Of a stretch of DNA of 49,747 bases, positions 43,726-49,747 are shown piece after piece. The position numbers were made by a program, and so were the translations under genes. The stretch spans positions 1 through 49,747 of the forward strand of contig JAFUJH010000003.1 in assembly GCA_017473775.1 (NCBI GenBank), given 5' to 3'. This DNA is from Ruminococcus sp. (GTDB lineage: Bacteria; Bacillota; Clostridia; Oscillospirales; Acutalibacteraceae). Position 1 is the first letter of the stretch; every line of letters starts with the position of its first letter. The notes beneath the pieces were generated by a model. It had not been told where the DNA came from, did no database searches, and worked only from the letters and a program-made list of their open reading frames with translations.

Positions 43726-43753
43726 TCCGCCGCAAGGGTATCCTTGCGGCGGA
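43726..43753 (-). terminator. Strong hairpin between nrdD and trxB (attenuating terminator?)
   Basis: A perfect 12-bp GC-rich stem (43726-43737 with 43742-43753) with 4-base loop. On the minus strand it is followed by AATTGGATTT, a poor T-tract, so termination is probably partial. It could also stabilise the 3' end of nrdD mRNA. Confidence 0.5.
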
Positions 43754-43774
43754 TGATGTGTTTATGTTTGTATT

Positions 43775-46156
43775 TTAGCCTGTCTGCTGAGTTTTATTCT
43801 GGATGTAGCCCTTGATTGCGACTACATTTACAAACTTCTCAGCGTTACCTGCCTTAACCTCTACCAGAGTAGGTGCCTGTCTCAGTGACAGCTCACGAGC
43901 AAGCTCCTCGTTATCCTCTACATAGATTTTCTCAAAGCTGATGCCTGCTCTGTCTAAAAGCTGAGCCATAGCCTTGCAATTGGGACAGCTCTTTGTAGCA
44001 AAGAGGTAAACGCCGTCTGCAAGCACAGCTGTGCTCTCTTCCTCAACCTTTACAGTTGTGGAAACGCCGTCTCTGCGGAGAACGGAATTCTCGATATTGT
44101 AAACCTTTCTGTCCTTGAACTCCTGAGCTTTGCCGTCGTTGAAGTTCTGAACAGGACGGTAGTAGCCTGTGATGCGGCTGTAAACCTCTGCCTTCTCGCC
44201 GCACTCGGGACAGTTGTAGTGCTCGCCTACAATGTAGCCGTGATTCTTACATACAGAGTATGTGGGAGAAAGGGTGAAGTAAGGAAGCTTGTAGTTCTCT
44301 GCAATAGTGCGGACAAGCTTTGCGGCACTCTGCCATGAGGGGAGCTTCTCGCCAAGGAATGCGTGGAATACTGTACCTGATGTGTACAGAGTCTGGAGGT
44401 TATCCTGAATATCAAGAGCAGAGAAGATATCCTCTGTGTAGCCAACAGGCAGGTGAGAGGAGTTTGTCTAGTAGGGAACGCCTGACTCTTGGTTAGCTGT
44501 GATAATGTCGGGATAATACTTCAGGTCGTGCTTTGCAAGACGGAATGCTGTACTCTCTGCAGGTGTTGCCTCTAAGTTGTACAGGTCGCCGTACATCTCC
44601 TGATAATCGGAGAGTCTCTCTCTCATATGGTTGAGGACTCTCTCTGTAAAGTTCTGGCACTCGGGATGAGTCATATCCTTTGCAATCCACTTTGCATTCA
44701 GACCTGCCTCGTTCATACCAACCAGACCGATTGTGGAGAAGTGGTTGTTGAAGGTGCCAAGGTAATGTCTTGTGTAGGGATACAGACCCTCGTTCATAAG
44801 CTTGGTGATAACATCACGCTTAATCTTCAGAGAACGAGCGGCAATGTCCATCATATGGTCAAGCTGCTTGAAGAAGTCAGCCTCGTCCTTTGCAGTATGT
44901 GCAATTCTGGGCATATTGATGGTAACAACACCGATAGAGCCTGTGCTCTCACCTGAGCCGAAGAAACCGCCTGACTTCTTGCGAAGCTCACGAAGGTCAA
45001 GTCTGAGACGGCAGCACATGGAACGAACATCGTTGGGCTCCATATCGGAGTTGATGTAGTTTGAGAAGTAGGGTGTGCCGTATTTTGAAGCCATCTCAAA
45101 GAGGAGACGGTTGTTCTCTGTGTCGGACCAGTCAAAGTCCTTTGTGATGGAGTATGTGGGGATAGGATACTGGAAGCCTCTGCCGTTGGCATCACCCTCG
45201 ATCATAATCTCGATGAATGCCTTGTTGATCATATCCATCTCTTTTTTACAGTCTTTGTACTTGAAGTCCATCTCCTTGCCGCCAACGATTGCAGGCATCT
45301 CTGCCAGATCGGGGGGGACTACCCAGTCCAGAGTAATGTTGGAGAAGGGAGCCTGTGTGCCCCATCTGGAGGGAGTATTAACACCGAATATGAAGGACTC
45401 CAGAGCCTTCTTTGTCTGCTCATATGTAAGGTTGTCTACCTTAACAAAGGGAGCAAGGTATGTATCAAAGGAGGAGAATGCCTGTGCGCCTGCCCACTCG
45501 TTCTGCATAATACCAAGGAAGTTAACCATCTGGTTGCAAAGTGTTGCAAGGTGGCTTGCAGGAGAGGATGTAACCTTACCTGTAATACCGCCCAGACCCT
45601 GCTGAATGAGCTGCTTGAGTGACCAACCTGCACAGTAACCTGTAAGCATTGAAAGGTCGTGAATGTGGATATCTGCACGGCGGTGAGCGTTTGCAATCTC
45701 ATCGTCGTATACTTCGGACAGCCAGTAGTTAGCTGTAATAGCACCTGAGTTTGAGAGGATAAGTCCGCCTACAGAGTAGGTAACTGTGGAGTTCTCCTTA
45801 ACACGCCAGTCGCTGATGTTAACATAATTGTCTACAATCTCCTTGTAGTCAAGGATGGTGGACTTAACTCGTCTGAGCTTTTCACGCTGGCGTCTGTAGA
45901 GGATGTAAGCCTTGGCAACATCGCCGTAGCCTGTCTGGATGAGCACATCCTCAACTGAATCCTGAATGTCTTCAACTGCAATCTTGCCGTCAACTACCTT
46001 GGGAGCAAAGTCAGCTGTAACCTTGAGTGCGAGCAGGTCTATAACAGAGGGGTGATAGTCCTTTTTAGTAGCCTCAAAAGCCATCTTGATAGCCTCGGTG
46101 ATTTTGGAAAGATCGAAGTCAACTATTTTGTTGTCACGCTTAATAACCTTATACAT
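43775..46156 (-). CDS. nrdD: Anaerobic ribonucleoside-triphosphate reductase fused to a glutaredoxin-like domain, with one in-frame TAG
   Basis: The frame of 794 codons has one TAG at codon 563 (44468-44470); otherwise it is intact. Class III reductase makes dNTPs from NTPs with a glycyl radical. Before the TAG: ATP-cone (1-90, MYKVIKRDNKIVDFDLSKI) and most of the barrel. After it: TNSSHLPVGYTEDIF, SVCKNHGY...CPECG (zinc site, Cys636, 649, 652), RITGYYRPVQNFNDGK with the radical Gly664, and a glutaredoxin-like domain (about 711-793, KSCPNCK). The usual family sequence at the stop is PYYTNSS, so TAG replaces a Tyr codon. If translation stops there the product (562 aa) lacks the radical Gly and cannot work. 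Explanations: sequencing error, real mutation, or amber read-through. Two other genes here end in TAG, so TAG is not plainly a sense codon. The start follows AAAGGAGAG, and NrdR boxes lie upstream. Confidence 0.9.
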
Positions 46157-46199
46157 AATCTGTGGTCTCTCCTTTACTTTAATTTATTGTTGCTACACA

Positions 46200-46252
46200 A
46201 TGATACACAAAAAATTGTGGTTTGTCAATAGACAAACCACAATATATTGTGA
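46200..46252 (-). promoter_or_regulatory. nrdD promoter with a pair of NrdR boxes
   Basis: Minus strand TTGACA (46228-46223)-N17-TATCAT (46205-46200). Box 1 ACACAAAAAATTGTGG (46205-46220) fills the spacer; box 2 CCACAATATATTGTGA (46237-46252) lies upstream of the -35. Centres are 32 bases apart, about three helix turns, the known spacing of NrdR sites (consensus near ACACWATATWTTGTGT). The region also forms a perfect 13-bp inverted repeat (46214-46226 with 46231-46243). NrdR should repress nrdD when dNTP/ATP levels are high. Confidence 0.8.
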
Positions 46253-46351
46253 CAATTCTGTTATCTTTAGTTGCTAATAAGAATTAAAAAACTCCCTCAA
46301 AATGCCGCAAACCCAGTGCCCATCGGCTTTATGAGGATTTAAGCACTGTAA

Positions 46352-46396
46352 CCACAAAATATTGTGGTGCAAACAATCCACACCAATATATTGTGG
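46352..46396 (-). promoter_or_regulatory. Second pair of NrdR-like boxes before nrdD
   Basis: CCACAAAATATTGTGG (46352-46367) and CACCAATATATTGTGG (46381-46396), centres 29 bases apart, slightly closer than the first pair. They lie between the nrdG stop and the nrdD promoter, 100-190 bases upstream of that promoter. A further CTTGTG/CACAAG dyad is at 46402-46418. Together with the first pair they could allow looping or stronger repression. Confidence 0.65.
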
Positions 46397-46433
46397 TATA
46401 TCTTGTGGTGTACACAAGAATTGCGTTAATGTG

Positions 46434-47123
46434 TTAAATTCCTCTGAGTTGTGTGCAGGGCAGGTGCTTCTTAACTATCCTGTACATTTCTCTTAGCTCA
46501 TCGTTTGTATAGCCTGTGGTGTCTGTATCAATCAGATTGCCTGAGTCAACAAACTGTTGCAGATAGTAGGCATCACAGCCTGAAATCCACTTTGCAATAT
46601 CAAGTAAATCATCTAAGGTGTGGAAGTCCCTTGTGACGGTTGTGCGGAACTCGTAGGGGATACTGCCTTTAATAAGGAAGTCTACGCTTTCCATTACAGC
46701 GCTCAGGTCAAAGAGCTTTTTGCCTGCGGTGGCGGCGTATTTCTTCTGAGAATTCTTTATATCCATTGCAACATAGTCCACAAGTCCCTGCTTGCAAAGG
46801 TGCTTGAGTTTTTGTGGGAAACTGCCGTTTGTGTCAAGCTTTATGAGGAAGCCCATATCCTTGACTTTTCTCATAAATTCCTCAATACCCTCCTGCATCA
46901 GAGGCTCGCCGCCCGTGATGCATACGCCGTCCAGCTTGCCCACGCGGCTTTTAAGGAAGGAGAGTATTTCTTCCTCAGATATAAAAGCCTCCTGAGGATT
47001 TGTCACAAGCAGTGCATTGTGACAGAATGGACAGCGGAAGTTACATCCGTGGGTAAATATAGTACACGCCATTTTCTGCGGAAAATCCAACAGCGTGAGC
47101 TTTTGTAATGCTTCTATTTTCAT
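46434..47123 (-). CDS. nrdG: Anaerobic ribonucleotide reductase-activating protein (radical SAM)
   Basis: 229 aa from ATG 47123 with AGGAGA 6 bases upstream; in-frame codons before it come from a palindromic repeat. It uses a 4Fe-4S cluster and S-adenosylmethionine to form the glycyl radical of NrdD. Motifs: CNFRCPFC (Cys27, 31, 34, the C-x3-C-x2-C cluster site), CITGGEPLMQ (GGE, SAM binding) and KLDTNGSFP. It is the longer NrdG form, also called pyruvate-formate-lyase-activating-like. It lies upstream of nrdD in the same direction, with 277 bases of NrdR-box DNA between. Confidence 0.92.
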   Translation of the reverse strand: MKIEALQKLTLLDFPQKMACTIFTHGCNFRCPFCHNALLVTNPQEAFISEEEILSFLKSRVGKLDGVCITGGEPLMQEGIEEFMRKVKDMGFLIKLDTNGSFPQKLKHLCKQGLVDYVAMDIKNSQKKYAATAGKKLFDLSAVMESVDFLIKGSIPYEFRTTVTRDFHTLDDLLDIAKWISGCDAYYLQQFVDSGNLIDTDTTGYTNDELREMYRIVKKHLPCTQLRGI

Positions 47124-47124
47124 A

Positions 47125-47382
47125 GGTTGTCTCCTGTGCAAAAAGGCTTCTCCTTGAGGAGAAGCTCGGTTTTTCGGCAAAGTTTCTCTCGTGGCTCCCC
47201 TTGCGAGGGGAGCTGGCGGCAAAGCCGACTGAGGGGTAGTAAACCATAACTTTTCTCTCCCTCCGTCTTTTGCTTCGCAAAATCCACCTCTAACTGAGCC
47301 TGTCTCCCTCTGTCACTTCGTGACATCTCCCTCACACTGTGAGGGAGTCTTCCCTCGTCAGAGGGAGGCGAGGGGAAGGCTT
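47125..47382 (-). repeat. Mosaic of palindromic intergenic repeats
   Basis: About 260 bases between the alpha/beta hydrolase and nrdG without a gene. It holds several hairpins (GGCTTCTCCTTGAGGAGAAG, GCTCCCCTTGCGAGGGGAGC, TCACTTCGTGA, CTCCCTCACACTGTGAGGGAG). The block CTCCCTCCGTCTTTTGCTTC ...CAAAATCCACCTC matches one in the element at 24458-24645. Such repeats are common between genes in this bacterial group. They may act as terminator-like or mRNA-stabilising structures. Confidence 0.65.
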
Positions 47383-47385
47383 GGA

Positions 47386-48351
47386 TTATACTTCGCTGAT
47401 TTCAGCAATGAACTTCTTTATCTCGCCGTCGTACTTTTCAGGTGCATTTATACGAAGATGTGAGTGTGCACCCTCATCAAACCACACAAGTCTTTTGTGT
47501 GTGCTTGAGCATTTGTCAAAGAGTGACTGGCACTTCTCCGGCAGAGAGAATACATCCTTCTTACCACAGAGCATCAGAATAGGAACATCAATCTTATCTA
47601 TATATGTAATAGGTGCCTGCTTCTTTATATCCACGCCCATATGAAGCTTACAGATAAGATGCATCTGCCACAGAATGGGATACACAGGCTTTTTCAGGTC
47701 AATCAGGTGTTCGCGGAAGCTCTCATAGAAGGAGTGGAAGGGTCCCTCTGCCACAATGCCCTTGACGCATTTGGGGAAGCTATCGTTTGCCGCCGCTAAT
47801 ATTGCCGCCGCAGAGCCAATGCAGATTCCGTGAATATAAAACTCCTTGTTATGAGGGAAGTTCTCTGTAATATGGTTTATCCATACAGGAATATCGCGGC
47901 TTTCATAAATACCTGCGCTGACATATTCGCCCTCGCTCATACCATTTGCTCTGGTGTCGATAACAAGCACATTACAGCCTGCATCCTTGTAGGGCTTTGC
48001 AAAGTAGTAATCATACAGAAGTGACTCGGCTCTGCCCTGCTCAATGAGAACACATTTGTCAAAGCCAAAGTCAAAGTATTCGCCCACAAGCTTCAGCCCG
48101 TCGTTTGTGATGCTGACTTCTGTTTTATACTCTTTGTTTTCTTCGCCCCACTCAAGTCCCATATTGAACATCCGAACATGTTCTTCGTTTGTAAGACAGC
48201 TGCACTCACGGCCCCATTTTGAAGGTTCGGTACGCACCAACTGATTTTTGAAAACCTCAAAGGTGATTTTGTAGGTGATAAGATACATCACCGCAAGGGA
48301 GATGATGATGAAATCCACAAGTCCTATTATTATGTAACCCCATACAGGCAT
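47386..48351 (-). CDS. Membrane-anchored alpha/beta hydrolase with Cys at the nucleophile position
   Basis: 321 aa; ATG 48351 with AAAGGAG upstream. One N-terminal membrane helix (WGYIIIGLVDFIIISLAVMY), then an alpha/beta hydrolase domain. The nucleophile elbow reads HGICIGSAA: G-x-C-x-G, with Cys177 instead of the usual Ser. The other triad members are Asp266 (LCGKKDVFS) and His296 (DEGAHSHLR), and an oxyanion-type strand VLIEQGRAES is seen. Cys nucleophiles occur in dienelactone hydrolases, so activity is possible. Substrate unknown; related proteins are often called alpha/beta hydrolases of the serine aminopeptidase S33 type. It is monocistronic, followed by palindromic repeats. Confidence 0.83.
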   Translation of the reverse strand: MPVWGYIIIGLVDFIIISLAVMYLITYKITFEVFKNQLVRTEPSKWGRECSCLTNEEHVRMFNMGLEWGEENKEYKTEVSITNDGLKLVGEYFDFGFDKCVLIEQGRAESLLYDYYFAKPYKDAGCNVLVIDTRANGMSEGEYVSAGIYESRDIPVWINHITENFPHNKEFYIHGICIGSAAAILAAANDSFPKCVKGIVAEGPFHSFYESFREHLIDLKKPVYPILWQMHLICKLHMGVDIKKQAPITYIDKIDVPILMLCGKKDVFSLPEKCQSLFDKCSSTHKRLVWFDEGAHSHLRINAPEKYDGEIKKFIAEISEV

Positions 48352-48502
48352 AGCTGATTCTCCTTTAAGTCTTTTTTGAAGTAATTGAACTTTACTTCTA
48401 AAACTATATTATAAAATGATATAAATGTAAATAAGTCTTGAGAAATAAAAAAAGACTTTTAGCTGTAAATTCTGGTATTTTACAGTTTGCAAAATAAAAT
48501 AG

Positions 48503-48531
48503 TTGAAAATGATGTCGGATATTGCTATAAT
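48503..48531 (+). promoter_or_regulatory. Sigma-A promoter of the DegV-family gene
   Basis: TTGAAA (48503-48508), 17 bases, TATAAT (48526-48531), 30 bases before the start codon. Confidence 0.75.
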
Positions 48532-48560
48532 TACTGTAGTTATAAAAAGAGGTGGATATT

Positions 48561-49505
48561 ATGAGCAAAAACTTCGTTATTATATCAGACTCAGCCTGCG
48601 ATCTTAACAAGGAACTGAGAGATCGTTTTGGTGTGGCAGATTATGTTCCGGGTCATGTTATCTGGCCTGATGGTTCTGACCATCTTGCAGACCTGGATTG
48701 GACCGAGGTAACTCCTGACGAGTATTTCACTATGATCGGCGATAAAAAGAATGTGTTTTCCACAGGTACACCCAGTATTGCTGATGTAATGGACTGTTAT
48801 GAAAAGTACCTTTCTCAGGGTCAGGATGTGCTGGCGATCGTGCTGTCTACAGGTATCAGCGGAACTTACGGCGTGTTTGTAAATGCCGCAAGAGAACTGC
48901 AGGAGAAGTACCCCGACAGAAAGATCATTGTTATAGACTCTCTCAGATATTCCACATCACTGGCACTGCTGTGCATGTTTGCCGCAGGACTCCGCAATAT
49001 GGGCAAGACTATTGACGAGGTTGCCCAGTGGGTAGAGAGCAACAAGGACTGCATCCACCAGATCGGCTGGATGGATGACCTGTTCTACTGCAAGCGTATG
49101 GGCAGAGTAAATAATGTTGCCGCGGTTATGGGTACACTGGTGGGTATCAAGGCAATGGCAGACTTCAACGAAAGAGGTCTGAGCCATGTTATCGGCAAGA
49201 CCAGAGGCTACGCCAATGCTTACACAGCCTGCGTTGAGTATATGAAGGCAACAATTATCAACCCCGAGACCCAGATAATATTTATTGCTCAGACTCTCCG
49301 CAAAAAGGAAGCAGAGGAGTTGAGAAAGAGAATTCAGGAGGAGCTGAATCCCAAGGAGATTATTATGACCACAGTAGGTCCCTCCTGCGGCCCTGCCATC
49401 GGCCCCGGCTTTGTTGCAGCTTTCTACTTCGGCAGAAAGTGCACCAAGGGACTTGAGAAAGAGCAGGAGATTCTCGGAAAAATCCTCAAGACCAAGTGCA
49501 AGTAA
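48561..49505 (+). CDS. DegV family fatty acid-binding protein
   Basis: 314 aa from ATG 48561, with AGAGGTGG 5-6 bases upstream. DegV/FakB proteins hold a fatty acid, and FakB-type members hand it to a fatty acid kinase. Motifs: N-terminal IISDSACDLN, FSTGTPSIADV, then VLSTGISGTYGVFVNAA and DSLRYSTSLALLCMFA, GRVNNVAAVMGTLVGIKAM, and a C-terminal GPSCGPAIGPGFVAAFYFG, all standard for the family. No kinase (FakA) gene is near. Has its own promoter and terminator. Confidence 0.92.
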   Translation: MSKNFVIISDSACDLNKELRDRFGVADYVPGHVIWPDGSDHLADLDWTEVTPDEYFTMIGDKKNVFSTGTPSIADVMDCYEKYLSQGQDVLAIVLSTGISGTYGVFVNAARELQEKYPDRKIIVIDSLRYSTSLALLCMFAAGLRNMGKTIDEVAQWVESNKDCIHQIGWMDDLFYCKRMGRVNNVAAVMGTLVGIKAMADFNERGLSHVIGKTRGYANAYTACVEYMKATIINPETQIIFIAQTLRKKEAEELRKRIQEELNPKEIIMTTVGPSCGPAIGPGFVAAFYFGRKCTKGLEKEQEILGKILKTKCK

Positions 49506-49525
49506 TTATTAAATAATGTATGCAA

Positions 49526-49570
49526 AAAGGCAGTGAGTTTTCGCTTGAACTCACTGCCTTTAGAGTTTTT
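49526..49570 (+). terminator. Intrinsic terminator after the DegV-family gene
   Basis: A perfect 14-bp stem (49526-49539 with 49548-49561), 8-base loop, then AGAGTTTTT. Confidence 0.85.
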
Positions 49571-49646
49571 GGTTCTTTGTCAATAGTTGGGGTAAAATCC
49601 GAAAAAATGGTTCTTTGTCAATAGTTGGGGTAAAATCCGAAAAAAT
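49571..49646 (+). repeat. Exact tandem duplication of a 38-base sequence
   Basis: Two identical copies, 49571-49608 and 49609-49646, each starting GGTTCTTTGTCAATAGTTGG and ending CCGAAAAAAT. No gene. The unit may be the left edge of a mobile or repeated element that continues beyond the window; this cannot be tested here. Confidence 0.85.
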
Positions 49647-49662
49647 GAATTAAATTGATAAA

Positions 49663-49696
49663 CAAGCGATGGCGTTAAGCTGTCGCTTGATTTTTT
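49663..49696 (+). terminator. Hairpin with T-run near the right edge
   Basis: CAAGCGA/TCGCTTG stem (49663-49669 with 49683-49689), extended by two G-T and two G-C pairs, followed by ATTTTTTG. It has terminator form but no upstream gene other than DegV, which has its own terminator. It may belong to the same repeated element as the 38-base duplication. Confidence 0.55.
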
Positions 49697-49747
49697 GAGA
49701 TGTTTGTAAGCTGATGAGAAAAGATATGTAAAATACGGTTGCGGAAA

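Noticed and set aside
43775-44026. A separate small glutaredoxin gene
   Set aside because: The frame is continuous with nrdD up to the single TAG at 44468, there is no ribosome binding site before 44026, and the residues between are conserved NrdD sequence.
44468-46156. nrdD as a normal gene that simply ends at codon 562
   Set aside because: The zinc site and radical glycine, needed in every active NrdD, are encoded in the same frame after the TAG.
46214-46243. Inverted repeat before nrdD as a terminator for nrdG
   Set aside because: It overlaps the nrdD -35 and two NrdR boxes and has no T-run after it; operator function explains it better.

Overview
The window looks like a chromosomal piece of a strictly anaerobic gut Firmicute of the Ruminococcus/Oscillospirales type. 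The signs are type I dockerins on three secreted proteins, a starch-binding CBM26-like module next to a dockerin, an oxygen-sensitive class III ribonucleotide reductase with its activase, strong AGGAGG-type ribosome binding sites, classical TTGACA/TATAAT promoters, and Clostridia-style palindromic intergenic repeats. The species is inferred, not proven. I saw no rRNA, tRNA, CRISPR array, prophage or complete insertion sequence.

Left part (1-16.7 kb): the tail of a secreted protein; then, on the minus strand, a sigma factor overlapped by a membrane-anchored serpin whose N-terminus looks like an anti-sigma domain; then two giant paralogous exported proteins (2404 and about 2185 aa) on the plus strand. 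Both giants carry a wall-active N-terminal domain (L,D-transpeptidase-like in one, GH25 muramidase in the other), SH3-like domains, long tandem arrays of a 16-residue C-x-H...C-x-x-C unit (13, 22 and 9 units), repeated beta-rich modules of about 105 residues, and a common C-terminal domain.

Middle (16.7-26.4 kb): a TIR-Sel1-repeat protein, an ECF sigma/zinc-finger anti-sigma pair, an XRE regulator, small membrane proteins, an ABC exporter, exonuclease III, and a compact regulatory cluster of a stand-alone PqqD-like protein with two XRE regulators and shared operator-like motifs.

26.4-31.9 kb: on the minus strand, a second sigma/anti-sigma-like pair is followed in the same direction by a lipoprotein, an MBOAT O-acyltransferase and a DHHW/AlgX-like protein, which together suggest regulated O-acetylation of a surface polymer. 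A divergent AEC permease follows.

31.9-42.7 kb: secreted and cell-surface genes: an N-terminal-dockerin protein, a dockerin-tagged SGNH esterase with an M29 aminopeptidase upstream, a large YfhO-like membrane protein, and an 1110-aa dockerin phosphoesterase with starch-binding-like modules.

42.7-49.7 kb: deoxynucleotide synthesis and redox: nrdG, nrdD (fused to a glutaredoxin-like domain and interrupted by one in-frame TAG) and trxB, with two pairs of NrdR-like boxes before nrdD. Then come an alpha/beta hydrolase with Cys at the nucleophile position, a DegV protein, and a 38-bp tandem duplication near the right edge.
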